From NCBI RefSeq assembly GCF_000722545.1, contig NZ_JNVM01000019.1, positions 1 to 64,000 on the forward strand: DNA of 64,000 nt. The letters run 5' to 3'. The translations under genes were made by a program, and so were the position numbers. Below the pieces are notes generated by a model. That model saw only the letters and a list, made by a program, of their open reading frames with translations, did not search any database and was not told where the DNA came from. This document shows positions 7,333-15,645 of this stretch, one piece after another (the stretch's first letter is position 1; each line of letters opens with the position of its first letter). The DNA is from Paenibacillus tyrphae. GTDB taxonomy: Bacteria > Bacillota > Bacilli > Paenibacillales > NBRC-103111.

Positions 7333-8784
7333 ATGAAACGATGGTCTAAATGGGTACCGGCGGGGCTGGCTTTATCCCTGGCCGCCACAATGACAGGATG
7401 CAGCTCGGACAAGCTCGCCGGAGGCGAAGGAGTCAAATCTTCCGTAACGTTAAAGGAACTGGGCAAGGACGAGAAAGCGAGCATCAAGGTGCTTTTTTTC
7501 GACAAAAATTATTTTTCTCAGATGTATGGCACCTTGTTCTCCGCCAAATTCCCGAACATCGACGTACAGGTGGTTTCCATGCAAAACATCTTCGATCCGG
7601 GAAAAGACACCAAGAAAGAATACCAAAAATTGGTTGATGAAGAAAAACCCGACGTGCTCTTACTCCCGACGCCCGAATTGTTCGAGCAATGGGCTGCCGA
7701 CGGCAAGCTGCTTCAGCTTGACGATGTCATTCGTCAGGACAAGTTCGATGTCGAGAGCATGATGCCGACCGTCATCGAACAAATCAAGTCCATGGGCGAC
7801 GGCAAGCTGTACGGGCTGGCCCCCTCCTTTTTTAGCAAAGCGCTGTTTTATAACCGGGATCTGTTCGAGAAACACGGTGTGCCGCTACCGAAAAACCAGA
7901 TGACGTGGGAAGATGTGCTCGATCTTGCCAAACGTTTTCCGACCAACGGACAGGGAGAGCAGCGCATCTACGGGATGGCCTCGTACTACCAGTTTAACGA
8001 CGGCAAGCCGGTCGGATACGAATACATGAGGGGGATCGGGTCCACCCTGGGCTTGTCCGTCCTTGACCGGGAAAAAGGAACGGTGACCCTCCAATCCGAC
8101 GGCTGGAAAAAGGCGCTGACCCTGGCCGTAGATGCCGTGAAATCAGGAGCAATCTATAATGCCAAAGACAGCAAGCCAATCGAACCGGGAATGACGATGG
8201 AAGACATCTTCAAGCAAGACTTGTTCGCCACCGGTAAAGCCGCCATGTCCATCGAGGGATCGTACTATATTGAGACGCTTCTGCGGGCCAAGGATTCGCT
8301 CAAGGACGTCAAACCGGTCAACTGGGATATCGTGACCGTTCCGGTCGATCCGAGAAACCCGGAGGCTTCGGATTCGGTGTCCATTTCGAAGTTTTTTGCC
8401 GTCCATGTCGATTCGCCCAACCAGCGGGCAGCCTGGGAATTGCTCAAATATATCAACGGTGAGGAAGTAGCGAAAGCGGTGTCCTCCTCGAGTCCGGGTG
8501 AACTGTCCTCCAGAACAGCCTATATCAAAGAACGGGACGGCCGCAGCCTTGAACCGTTCACGATGCTGAAATTGGTCCGAAACGGCTATCCGAAAGGCGC
8601 GGAGCCGGTGCCGGCGTCGTTCTACTCTGCCTTCGACCAAATGGGCCAAGCGGAGGTGCAAGCCGTCGTCGAAAGCAAAAAATCGGTCGACGAAGCTCTC
8701 AAAACGATGCAGGAAAAAGGCCAGGACATTTATAGCAAAGCCAAACGGGAACAAAAAAATACGGAACAGAAAGGGCAGGGCTAG
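7333..8784 (+). CDS. ABC-type extracellular solute-binding lipoprotein
   Basis: A third paralogue of the cluster's solute-binding proteins, 483 residues with a lipobox TMTGC (Cys22). The start was placed at the ATG at 7333, which gives a normal lipoprotein signal; the longer GTG frame from 7282 would put 17 odd residues ahead of it. Shared segments with the other two are KLYGLAPSFFSKALFYN, MTWEDVLDLAKRFP and a C-terminal PASFYSAF region. It is the first gene behind the rightward ECF promoter and is followed at once by a PAP2-like protein and a GH26-like enzyme, not by permeases. A role in substrate capture or in modulating the tethered sensor is inferred. The ligand is unknown. Confidence 0.88.
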   Translation: MKRWSKWVPAGLALSLAATMTGCSSDKLAGGEGVKSSVTLKELGKDEKASIKVLFFDKNYFSQMYGTLFSAKFPNIDVQVVSMQNIFDPGKDTKKEYQKLVDEEKPDVLLLPTPELFEQWAADGKLLQLDDVIRQDKFDVESMMPTVIEQIKSMGDGKLYGLAPSFFSKALFYNRDLFEKHGVPLPKNQMTWEDVLDLAKRFPTNGQGEQRIYGMASYYQFNDGKPVGYEYMRGIGSTLGLSVLDREKGTVTLQSDGWKKALTLAVDAVKSGAIYNAKDSKPIEPGMTMEDIFKQDLFATGKAAMSIEGSYYIETLLRAKDSLKDVKPVNWDIVTVPVDPRNPEASDSVSISKFFAVHVDSPNQRAAWELLKYINGEEVAKAVSSSSPGELSSRTAYIKERDGRSLEPFTMLKLVRNGYPKGAEPVPASFYSAFDQMGQAEVQAVVESKKSVDEALKTMQEKGQDIYSKAKREQKNTEQKGQG

Positions 8785-8789
8785 CCGGG

Positions 8790-9710
8790 TTGGGAAATCG
8801 AACGATGTCGGAGAAGTCAAGACGATGGACAAATGGAATCGACTGGACGATGTGCGGTATTTTAGCATCGATTTACTTGGTTTGGCGCATCGGCACCGTC
8901 GGCGGCTGGACCTTGGAGTGCTGGGTTCTGCTTTTGATCTGCCTGGTTGGGGTACGAAAGGACCAGGTTGACGTCGAATGGATAAAATTTTTGGCGGCGG
9001 GAGTTCCGCTTCTCGGCGTGTTCTATTATTTCTACGGCTCCGGGAACGGCATCTGGTGGTCTATCGCCTACCGGATGTTTCAGAATAACCTTCACGTCTG
9101 GAACTGGGATAGTTTGATGAATCGTATTCCGTTCAACGATGCGGCATGGGCCCGGACGGTCAGCCATCCGAGGCTGGATAAAATCATGGTATGGATTTAT
9201 AACTACGGGTTCGTGCTCTCGCTCTGGATCTGCATCGTGCGAAGCTATTGGACCCGCAGCGTGAAAAAAATGCTGTCCTACGCCTTGTCGGGCCATCTGC
9301 TGCAATTCCCGCTTATTTTGCCGTTCTATCACTTGATCCTACTGCGCGAGGTGTGGTGGGTGAAAGGGCAGCCCGATTTACTCGGCCGCCAGTTCGCCAC
9401 GGAAAACGATTTGCTGACGAATGTCATGAACTGCTTCCCAAGCATGCATACGTCGATTTCATTCGCGATGCTGCTGCTGGCGCTGCGCGAGCGGGACCGT
9501 ATTTTCAAATACGTCATGGTGACTTATTGCTCTGCCATCATCTTCTCGACGATGTATTTGCAGATCCACTGGGTGCTTGATGTCATTGCAGGTATGCTGT
9601 TTGCCTACGGCGTCGTCAAGCTTGCGGATGCCGTCATCTATTGGGGATGCAAGCTCCTCCCCGCCCGGTTTAACAAGCTTTATGCGGCAGCGGAAGGAAG
9701 AGCCGGATGA
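8790..9710 (+). CDS. PAP2-superfamily membrane phosphatase/transferase (inositolphosphotransferase-like)
   Basis: An integral membrane protein of up to 306 residues with about six hydrophobic helices. Late in the sequence it carries NCFPSMHTS, the PAP2 motif-2 equivalent, and STMYLQIHWVLDVIAG, motif 3 with catalytic His and Asp. The first PAP2 motif is not obvious, as in the Aur1/IPC-synthase-like PAP2 subgroup, which transfers a phospho-headgroup instead of simply removing phosphate. The TTG at 8790 or the ATG at 8805 could start it; neither has a strong ribosome site. It is five bases after the lipoprotein gene and overlaps the next gene by four, so translation is coupled. It may process a lipid-linked glycan or phosphate, but this is inference. 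Confidence 0.75.
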   Translation: MGNRTMSEKSRRWTNGIDWTMCGILASIYLVWRIGTVGGWTLECWVLLLICLVGVRKDQVDVEWIKFLAAGVPLLGVFYYFYGSGNGIWWSIAYRMFQNNLHVWNWDSLMNRIPFNDAAWARTVSHPRLDKIMVWIYNYGFVLSLWICIVRSYWTRSVKKMLSYALSGHLLQFPLILPFYHLILLREVWWVKGQPDLLGRQFATENDLLTNVMNCFPSMHTSISFAMLLLALRERDRIFKYVMVTYCSAIIFSTMYLQIHWVLDVIAGMLFAYGVVKLADAVIYWGCKLLPARFNKLYAAAEGRAG

Positions 9711-11191
9711 AGCTCAAAAATACGTACCTCATTTCCGGCGTCGTATTGGCCGCTCTGCTCGGCGTTTTTATCGCTCGATCCATGATTTCCGAGCCTATGG
9801 CGACGTATACCGATTTGCCTTATGGGTATGAGATGAGCTATCCGAAGCAAATGAAAGTCGACCGTTCCTGGCCCGGGGTCCGAACGCGCTTGTGCGACGA
9901 AACGACCCAAATCGACGTGTATTACGATAATTTCAACGGTACCATATCCGACGCCGCCACGTATATCGGGTACGGCAACCGTTTTATCGAGAATACGAAG
10001 GATCATCGCGTGACCAAGAACGAAACCAAGACGGTCGGCGGCCTGTCCGTCCATATGCTGAAATGGGAGCGCGATAAGCTCAAGCACGTAGAGAACGACA
10101 AGCCCTACTATGCCAGCGCGGAAATTGTCAAGAACGACAAAGAGGTGTACACCATCGCGATCAAATCCGCCCGGCCCATCATGAATGACGAGGAGATCGT
10201 GAACTCGTTCCGGGTTATTCCGCCTCAGGGGGACAAGCCGGAGCTTGGCACGGTGACGAAGAAGGCGCCGCTCAAAACAAATCAGGAAACGGCGGAAGCG
10301 TACCGCAAGCTGTTTATGACGGACGGGCTGAAATGGGGAATCTACGAGCGGTCGGCTCCGGGTAAAATGGATCTTCTTCATGCGCTGGAGCAGAAGCTGG
10401 ACTATAAGTTTGGGCTAATGATCCTGTACAAGTCCTTATCGACGGGCTTTCCGGCGGACGATTTGAAAAACGCCTACGATGACAACCGCCTGGTCCAGTT
10501 AACGCTACAAACGATGCGGTTCGGCGAACAGAATCCCAGCGTGATGTATGACATTTTGAACGGAAAATACGACGAGTTTTTCACGAAATACGCGCAGGAC
10601 ATCAAGGCGTTCGGCCATCCCCTGCTGTTCAGGCTGAACAACGAGATGAACGGGGACTGGGTGCCTTATTCCGCCTATCACAACTCCAAGGACCCGGAGC
10701 TGTATACAGAGGTCTGGAAATATATTTACCGGACTTTCCGGAGCCAGGGCGTCGATAACGTGCTGTGGGTATGGAACCCGAATCACTCGTCCAAGCCCGA
10801 GTTCCAGTGGAATCATCCGCTGCTTTATTATCCGGGCGACGACTACGTGGACGTGGTCGGGCTGACCGCTTACAATACCGGCACCTATTACCCGGGCGAG
10901 CAGTGGAGCACGTTCGACGAGCTGTATTCGCCATTGTACGCCCAATACAGCAAGTGGTTCGAACAGCCGCTGATGATCACGGAATTTGCCTCCAGCTCGG
11001 TCGGCGGGGATAAAGCGCAGTGGGTGGATCATATGTTCAAGGACATAAAAAAATATCCCAAGCTGAAAGCGGCCATCTGGTGGAGCCATACGGATTTCGA
11101 TCCGGATGACCGGCCGGCCCGCAAATATAAGCTGGACGAAACGCCGGAGGTGGTCGAGCGGTTCCGTCAGCATTTGCAGGAATATAAGTAG
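9707..11191 (+). CDS. Membrane-anchored GH26-like glycoside hydrolase
   Basis: A 494-residue protein with an N-terminal membrane anchor (residues ~7-26, uncleaved in appearance), a middle region of ~160 residues without recognised family, and a GH26-type barrel from about residue 195. Marks of the family are RLNNEMNGDW (acid/base Glu313), VLWVWNPN, DYVDVVGLTAYN and the nucleophile Glu426 in MITEFASS. GH26 enzymes cut beta-mannans or mixed beta-glucans; some relatives trim self-made exopolysaccharide. Its start overlaps the PAP2 gene, making a three-gene operon under the ECF promoter. Acting at the outer membrane face, it may generate the sugar that the neighbouring solute-binding proteins sense. 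Confidence 0.78.
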   Translation: MKLKNTYLISGVVLAALLGVFIARSMISEPMATYTDLPYGYEMSYPKQMKVDRSWPGVRTRLCDETTQIDVYYDNFNGTISDAATYIGYGNRFIENTKDHRVTKNETKTVGGLSVHMLKWERDKLKHVENDKPYYASAEIVKNDKEVYTIAIKSARPIMNDEEIVNSFRVIPPQGDKPELGTVTKKAPLKTNQETAEAYRKLFMTDGLKWGIYERSAPGKMDLLHALEQKLDYKFGLMILYKSLSTGFPADDLKNAYDDNRLVQLTLQTMRFGEQNPSVMYDILNGKYDEFFTKYAQDIKAFGHPLLFRLNNEMNGDWVPYSAYHNSKDPELYTEVWKYIYRTFRSQGVDNVLWVWNPNHSSKPEFQWNHPLLYYPGDDYVDVVGLTAYNTGTYYPGEQWSTFDELYSPLYAQYSKWFEQPLMITEFASSSVGGDKAQWVDHMFKDIKKYPKLKAAIWWSHTDFDPDDRPARKYKLDETPEVVERFRQHLQEYK

Positions 11192-11373
11192 TCCCGGAGG
11201 CTGTGGGCAGTCCCTTGCCGTCCCGTTTGTTTCATCGCTTCCCTGCAAGGGTAAAAAGAGGCAAGCCAGTCAGTCGGCCACCGCGCCCTTGATAACGCAC
11301 AGAACACCTCCCACAAGGTGATCGATCAGGCCGACCACGCGGTAGCCTCCTCCAAAGGATAAAGCATCATTGA
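11192..11373. other. Non-coding stretch with possible decayed coding remnant
   Basis: No intact gene. On the plus strand, 11258-11362 reads open for 34 codons and ends at a TAA. Its alanine-rich, coiled-coil-like tail includes ALDNAQNTSHKVIDQADHA, but there is no start codon and a stop lies just upstream. It may be the remnant of a YtxH-like or similar coiled protein; the identification is weak. Confidence 0.3.
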
Positions 11374-11417
11374 AAAAAACCAGTATCTCTGCCTCAGCGC
11401 AGACGTACCGGTTTTTT
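11374..11417 (+). terminator. Terminator downstream of the GH26 operon
   Basis: AAAAAACCAGTA and TACCGGTTTTTT pair with one mismatch around an inner TCTGC/GCAGA stem, ending in a run of six T. It is symmetrical enough to work on both strands. Confidence 0.75.
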
Positions 11418-11450
11418 CGCGTTGTAGTACCTGTCAGGACAAAAACAGAG

Positions 11451-11472
11451 AGTACTAGCTTAAGTTAGTACT
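11451..11472. promoter_or_regulatory. Long palindrome upstream of the CPBP protease gene
   Basis: AGTACTA and TAGTACT flank a central CTTAAG with only one unpaired position per side, giving a 22-base near-perfect palindrome about 70 bases before the ATG at 11541. It looks like a dimeric repressor site. No regulator is linked to it in this window. Confidence 0.55.
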
Positions 11473-11540
11473 CGTCATGACCAAACTGTGACGTTTATGA
11501 TGGACGGAAGACAGGAACAGAAGGGTGACAGATAACGGAT

Positions 11541-12218
11541 ATGGACCGATTCAAGCTTGCCATTTTATTCCTTGGCCCGACGGTCATGATTGCGGCCGGA
11601 CTGCAGGTGATGGGCAGTGTCCCGCTCACGTTCGCTTTGTTCTACGGCTGGCTGCTGCTGGTTCCTTTGGGAAGCTTCATTCTCCGCCGCCGAACAGGAA
11701 CCTTCGCCGATTCCCAGATTCAGACCGAGCGGCAGCGGCAAAAGACCGATATCCTCCTGGGCATCTGCTCGGGCGCGGCGTTTTTCGGGGCAATCGTTGC
11801 CGCAGCCGTCTGGTTTCATCCTTTGTTTCTGAATATCCCGCGGCTAAAAGGGCTGCTGCAGGAGTGGCATTTTTCCGGAGAGCATACGATAGGGCTGGTG
11901 CTGGTGCTGCTGGTGCTGAACCCGCTGCTGGAGGAAACGTACTGGAGAGGATATGTGCTTAGGAAGCTGACGGACGGTAGAGTAAGCCCCGCCATGGCCG
12001 TCTTTCTGACCTCCTTGTTCTACAGCCTGTACCATGTGCTGTCGATCGTGCCGATCTTCGAGCACCCTTGGAATATCGCGTTGGTGCTTCCCGTCTTCGC
12101 CGCCGGTCTCTTCTGGGGCTGGATGCGTCTCCGCCATGCCTCGCTGACCGGCTCCGTTCTGAGCCACAGCCTCGTGAATGCGGGCATCATGTGCATATAT
12201 TTCCTCTATCTGAGCTAG
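11541..12218 (+). CDS. CPBP-family intramembrane metalloprotease
   Basis: A 225-residue polytopic membrane protein of the CPBP/Abi (CAAX-protease and bacteriocin-processing) family. Signature motifs are EETYWRG (EExxxR glutamates), YSLYHVL with a metal-ligand histidine, and HSLVNAG near the C-terminus. About six hydrophobic helices are present. Members cleave within membranes and are often linked to peptide immunity, but no peptide gene is adjacent here. The gene stands alone between the terminator at 11374-11417 and the hairpin at 12238-12260, with a palindromic putative operator upstream. The ribosome site is weak (GAAGGGTGACA well upstream), so the exact start is less certain. Confidence 0.85.
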   Translation: MDRFKLAILFLGPTVMIAAGLQVMGSVPLTFALFYGWLLLVPLGSFILRRRTGTFADSQIQTERQRQKTDILLGICSGAAFFGAIVAAAVWFHPLFLNIPRLKGLLQEWHFSGEHTIGLVLVLLVLNPLLEETYWRGYVLRKLTDGRVSPAMAVFLTSLFYSLYHVLSIVPIFEHPWNIALVLPVFAAGLFWGWMRLRHASLTGSVLSHSLVNAGIMCIYFLYLS

Positions 12219-12237
12219 CCTTATGCCGACAAAGCAA

Positions 12238-12260
12238 AACCGGGGCCGTTAGCCCCGGTT
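12238..12260. terminator. Bidirectional terminator
   Basis: AACCGGGGC, loop CGTTA, GCCCCGGTT. It lies between the convergent CPBP gene and the small minus-strand gene, whose stop codon falls inside the stem. Confidence 0.75.
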
Positions 12261-12452
12261 CAGATGCTCGATCCACAAGTCCTCTGTGATATTCGCCTTT
12301 AAGCAGAAGGCAACCGGGATACGCTCCCGCTCCGGCTTCACAAAATGCCCGTTGTCCAAGTAATAGCCGCACTCTTTGGCCGCCGACAGCATTTTGCAGA
12401 ATTGCTCCGCCGCTCTGATCGCCTCTTCCTTATCCGAAAACGTTTCCAACAC
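12249..12452 (-). CDS. Small hypothetical protein, start uncertain (possibly frameshifted)
   Basis: An open frame of 67 residues from a GTG at 12452, acidic and helical at first (FSDKEEAIRAAEQF), then GYYLDNGHFVKPERERIP. No family was recognised. The GTG has no ribosome site, and the protein-like reading continues upstream of it (YLSIQAATNPLGFGN) until a TAA near 12507. An ATG in another frame (MLKATL) lies just before that point. A one- or two-base shift would join them, so the gene may be a slightly damaged copy of an ~88-residue protein. It ends inside the shared terminator. No neighbouring gene runs the same way. Confidence 0.4.
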   Translation of the reverse strand: MLETFSDKEEAIRAAEQFCKMLSAAKECGYYLDNGHFVKPERERIPVAFCLKANITEDLWIEHLNRG

Positions 12453-12698
12453 GTTGCCGAATCCCAGCGGATTAGTCGCAGCCTGAATGGACAGATAAGT
12501 GTTGCTTTAAGCATTATTACCCGAAGCCCGTCCGCCTGAAGCGGCCGTTCGGAAGAGGCCGCGGCCTGTCCGATGCGCCTTCCCCATAACGATAGGCAAT
12601 CCCTATAAACGGAATATGTAATGCGTATTTCCCAAACAAGCTCCAAGGGCGCATACTGTTACACAAATGAAAAAACGTAAGGAAAGGAGATCTCGCCT

Positions 12699-13307
12699 AT
12701 GGGAAAAATGTTTTCGGCCCTGCTTCCCGAGCATGAAGCGTTTATTCGCAAGCAGCGCCTCTTCTTCGTTGGGTCCGCCCCGCTGGAGGCGGAAGGCCAT
12801 GTGAACCTCTCGCCCAAAGGATACGACGTGTTTCGAATCGTCTCGCCGACCGAGGTAGGTTATTTGGATTTGACCGGCAGTGGGAACGAAACGAGCGCGC
12901 ACTTGGAGGAAAACGGCCGGATTACGCTGATGTTCGTTGCGTTCGAAGGGCCTCCGCTCATCTTGAGGCTGTACGGAAAGGGCCGCGTCATCCTGCCCGG
13001 AACCCCCGACTGGGAGACGTGGGCGCCCCGCTTCGAGCTGCTTCCCGGAGCGCGGCAAATTATCGGCGTCGACGTTCACGCCGTGAAAACCTCCTGCGGG
13101 TTCAGCGTTCCCTTTTACACGTACGAGAAAGAACGCGATACGCTGCAGCGATGGGCCGCGATCAAACGCGACGACGAATTGAACGATTACTGGCGCAGCA
13201 AAAACACCGTCAGTATGGACGGCATCCCGACGCCGCTCGGCCGGCGGATCGCCGAATACGCTCCCTTCGAGGACGAACGGGGCGACAACGAAAAAACTCG
13301 CCCTTAG
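12699..13307 (+). CDS. Pyridoxamine 5'-phosphate oxidase-like FMN-binding protein
   Basis: A 202-residue split-barrel protein of the PNPOx-like superfamily. The N-terminal half shows LSPKGYDVFRIVSPTEVGYLD, typical of FMN-binding members described as pyridoxamine 5'-phosphate oxidase family, followed by GNETSAHLEENGRITLMF and a barrel strand LRLYGKGRV. Actual substrates of this subgroup are mostly unknown; they are thought to bind FMN or F420-type cofactors or heme. AAAGGAGAT eight bases ahead supports the ATG. It is a single gene facing sigB, with a shared terminator at its 3' end. No SigB-type promoter was found before it. Confidence 0.82.
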   Translation: MGKMFSALLPEHEAFIRKQRLFFVGSAPLEAEGHVNLSPKGYDVFRIVSPTEVGYLDLTGSGNETSAHLEENGRITLMFVAFEGPPLILRLYGKGRVILPGTPDWETWAPRFELLPGARQIIGVDVHAVKTSCGFSVPFYTYEKERDTLQRWAAIKRDDELNDYWRSKNTVSMDGIPTPLGRRIAEYAPFEDERGDNEKTRP

Positions 13308-13322
13308 CTGCAAAGGGCGAGT
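13296..13322. terminator. Bidirectional terminator between PNPOx-like gene and sigB
   Basis: ACTCGCCCTT and AAGGGCGAGT form a ten-base stem that overlaps the stop codon of the 12699 gene and abuts the sigB stop. A-run and T-rich flanks suit both directions. Confidence 0.75.
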
Positions 13323-14111
13323 CTATGAACCCAAACCGATATCGCCGGCTCCCGGCTCGGTAAAATATTTTTTCAGCTTGTCGAGGGCCCGCTTCTGAAT
13401 GCGCGACACGCTCATCTGCGAAACGCCGAGCTGATTCGCAATCGTCCGCTGCGATTGGCCTTCCACATAGGTGAGATGCAGCACCTGCTGCTCCTCCGGC
13501 TTCAAATGAACGAGCGCCTCTTGCAAGGCGAGGCGGTTCTCCACCCGCAGATATGCGTCGCTCGGGCTGCCGATCACATCGCCGATCGTCGATCCGTTAT
13601 CTTCTGTGGATAGCGGAGTATCCAGCGAGACATAGTGATAATAATCGCGTCCGGCCAAAATTTCGATCGTCTCCTCGACCGACAGCTCCATCTCCGCGGC
13701 GATCTCATCGATATTGGGCGAACGCTCCAGCTTCACCGTGAGCATGTCCACGACCTGCTGAATCTGATTGCCTTTTTCCTTGATTCGCCTCGGAACCTGG
13801 ACATACCAGGATTTGTCGCGTAAATAATTTTTCATATGGCCGATGACGCTTTTCATCATATAGGCTTCAAACTGCACGCCCATCGACAGATCGAACTGCT
13901 TCAGCAGCTTCAATACCGACATTTGCCCCACTTGGTACAGGTCTTCGAACAGATCGGGGCGATTGCGTGACATTTTGCCTGCTGCCATCTTGACCATAGG
14001 CTCGTACTGCTGCAGCAGAATCGTAGCCGTCTCGTTGCAGCCGGTTTCTTGATACCTTACGATGAGCTCCTCGGCACTCGCATTGGCAAATCGCTCCGAA
14101 TTCATTTTCAT
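13323..14111 (-). CDS. sigB: General stress sigma factor SigB
   Basis: A 262-residue sigma factor of the SigB/SigF/SigG family. Region 2 is FEDLYQVGQMSVLKLLKQFD, region 3 includes YVQVPRRIKEKGNQI, and region 4 is LKPEEQQVLHLTYVEGQSQRT plus the QLGVSQMSVSRIQKRAL helix-turn-helix. The start was set at the ATG at 14111, which overlaps the rsbW stop as ATGA with AGGAA upstream; the longer frame to 14132 is not needed. The order rsbV-rsbW-sigB equals the core SigB operon of Bacillus. The last gene of the operon, it is kept inactive by RsbW. Four SigB-type promoters in this window suggest its targets. Confidence 0.92.
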   Translation of the reverse strand: MKMNSERFANASAEELIVRYQETGCNETATILLQQYEPMVKMAAGKMSRNRPDLFEDLYQVGQMSVLKLLKQFDLSMGVQFEAYMMKSVIGHMKNYLRDKSWYVQVPRRIKEKGNQIQQVVDMLTVKLERSPNIDEIAAEMELSVEETIEILAGRDYYHYVSLDTPLSTEDNGSTIGDVIGSPSDAYLRVENRLALQEALVHLKPEEQQVLHLTYVEGQSQRTIANQLGVSQMSVSRIQKRALDKLKKYFTEPGAGDIGLGS

Positions 14112-14557
14112 ACCATTTCCTCGCTCCTGCACACCCGCTTGGTCAAGATAACCTCCGTGCCGGTGCCCGTCTTGACCTCGACATCGTCCATGAGCGCCTG
14201 CATCAAATAAATACCGAGGCCTCCTACATTGATGTCGCTCAGCGACTTATCGTGCAGCGATCCGGCTCGCCGCGCCTTCTCGACATAATCGAAGCTCGGT
14301 CCGTGATCCTTGACCACAATGCGGAGCCCATCCTCGATTCGCTCGAAGCGGACCTCCATCATGCCCGGACTGCCCGGTTCATAAGCATGCACCACCGCAT
14401 TATTGCACGCTTCGGCGACGGCCACCTTCATATCCTCGATTTCCTCGTAAGAGAAGCCCAGCTTGGAGCTGATGCCGTAAAGCGTCAAGCGGACCAAGTC
14501 GATAAATTCCGCTTCCGCAGGCACAGTGAGACTAACAACATGGGATTCGGGTTTCAT
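14108..14557 (-). CDS. rsbW: Anti-sigma-B factor / serine kinase RsbW
   Basis: A 149-residue GHKL ATPase that binds SigB and, as a kinase, phosphorylates RsbV. The N-box is EACNNAVVHAY, the G1-like box KDHGPSFD and the G2 region GGLGIYLMQALMDDV, all intact. It lies between rsbV (27 bases upstream) and sigB (four-base overlap), so the three proteins are made together. In the family's partner switch, dephosphorylated RsbV draws RsbW off SigB. The intact boxes contrast with the degenerate paralogue at 24965-25435. Confidence 0.92.
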   Translation of the reverse strand: MKPESHVVSLTVPAEAEFIDLVRLTLYGISSKLGFSYEEIEDMKVAVAEACNNAVVHAYEPGSPGMMEVRFERIEDGLRIVVKDHGPSFDYVEKARRAGSLHDKSLSDINVGGLGIYLMQALMDDVEVKTGTGTEVILTKRVCRSEEMV

Positions 14558-14584
14558 ACGGTTTCTTCTTTCCTTTCCTATCCG

Positions 14585-14941
14585 TTAATGAACACGCGCT
14601 TGGGGCTTCCCGGCGGCCTCGTTCGGCTGCAAAAACGGGGTGATACCCGTCAGATCGAACAGCCGCTTGATTTTCGGCGGAATCTCCTGCACCTCGAACG
14701 GCGCCTCCAGCACATCTCGGGCTTTTAATACCGATACAATCACACCGATGCCGGTGCTGTCAATATACTGCAGGCCGTTCAGGTTCAGCACGAGCTTGCG
14801 GTTCGTATCCGCGATGAACGTATCCAGCACGCAGCGCAAATCCGCGACTTTGGACAAATCGAGCTCACCGTGCAAATACACGGTATTGGCGTGTTCGGTT
14901 CGTTGCGTGTCGACATGAAATGATTGTTCTTTATTCATCAT
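14585..14941 (-). CDS. rsbV: Anti-anti-sigma factor RsbV (STAS domain)
   Basis: A 118-residue STAS protein. The phosphorylatable serine sits in YIDSTGIGV, and the fold is marked by VYLHGELDLSKV and FDLTGITPFL. In its unphosphorylated form it binds RsbW and frees SigB. GGGGAGGAAC precedes the ATG pair at the start. Upstream is a SigB-type promoter (15017-15042), giving the usual positive feedback. The phosphatase expected to reactivate it is the RsbY-like protein at 34961-36118, some 20 kb away. Confidence 0.92.
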   Translation of the reverse strand: MMNKEQSFHVDTQRTEHANTVYLHGELDLSKVADLRCVLDTFIADTNRKLVLNLNGLQYIDSTGIGVIVSVLKARDVLEAPFEVQEIPPKIKRLFDLTGITPFLQPNEAAGKPQARVH

Positions 14942-15016
14942 ACCCGCGTAGTTCCTCCCCGTTCGCAGCTTGTCTGCTCCAAGAGCCGTGCTGCATTCTA
15001 CGAATTTGTATGGTAT

Positions 15017-15042
15017 TTACCCCGGGGCCGGACGCATGAAAC
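15017..15042 (-). promoter_or_regulatory. SigB-type promoter of rsbV-rsbW-sigB
   Basis: On the minus strand GTTTCA (15042-15037), 14 bases, GGGTAA (15022-15017), against the SigB consensus GTTTAA-N12-15-GGGTAT. The leader to the rsbV start is about 70 bases. Confidence 0.7.
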
Positions 15043-15084
15043 AGAACGGACGGAATTTTCGGACGGCTGGGGCCGGACCCCGGC

Positions 15085-15564
15085 TCAGGCCTGCTGCGGA
15101 TAAGTCTGCCGCCTCACTTGCGGTTTGCGGCTGCGGAACGCCTGCCATAGCTCGATCGCCACGGGCACTGCCTGCATAACCGTCGCAACCTTATCCCTGC
15201 CGGGCCCGCCTCCGGCTGCTGGCCGTTCCTTCACCACCTTAGTGAGGATACTCCCCGCTACCGAGGCCGAGGCTTGCTTGATCGAGGAGGTGATTTCCTG
15301 TACCGCATCGCCGATATTTTTGACGGAGCAGACGACCGAATCGATCGAGTGCAGCTTATTGCGGACATCGACGGTCACTTCGTTCGTATGCCGCAGCACC
15401 TCCGTCGCTTCTCTGCTGATTCCGTTCACCTGCTGCTGAAGCTCCCGGATCGTCTCGTTGGTCTGCATGAGCACGGTTGACAAGGAACGCAAGGTCATGA
15501 TCAAAAAGACGACCAGCGCCGCGAAGGCCAACGCAAGGACGGCCACACTGATTTCAATTATCAT
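15085..15564 (-). CDS. DUF948 general-stress membrane protein (YtxG-like)
   Basis: A 159-residue protein with one N-terminal membrane helix (ISVAVLALAFAALVVFLIM) followed by a long coiled-coil region (LQQQVNGISREATEVLRHTN) of the DUF948 family, as in B. subtilis YtxG, a SigB-dependent stress protein. The biochemical role is unknown. The start was moved to the ATG at 15564 because GGAGGAG lies five bases before it, while the longer GTG frame overlaps that ribosome site. A SigB-type promoter lies 52 bases upstream, and the divergent dps gene has its own matching one. This agrees with the stress assignment. Confidence 0.82.
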   Translation of the reverse strand: MIIEISVAVLALAFAALVVFLIMTLRSLSTVLMQTNETIRELQQQVNGISREATEVLRHTNEVTVDVRNKLHSIDSVVCSVKNIGDAVQEITSSIKQASASVAGSILTKVVKERPAAGGGPGRDKVATVMQAVPVAIELWQAFRSRKPQVRRQTYPQQA

Positions 15565-15615
15565 AATCTCCTCCACCCTTTCGTGAATGCGGTTCGCGCC
15601 TAGCTTGGAATGTTC

Positions 15616-15641
15616 TTACCCGGCGCGGTCCTGCTTGAAAC
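15616..15641 (-). promoter_or_regulatory. SigB-type promoter of the DUF948 gene
   Basis: Minus strand GTTTCA (15641-15636), 14-base spacer, GGGTAA (15621-15616); identical boxes and spacing to the promoter before rsbV. Confidence 0.72.
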
Positions 15642-15645
15642 CTGT

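Noticed and set aside
14938..14944. GGGTAT directly before the rsbV start read as a SigB -10
   Set aside because: It would put the transcription start inside the gene; the better GTTTCA-GGGTAA pair at 15017-15042 has correct spacing and position.
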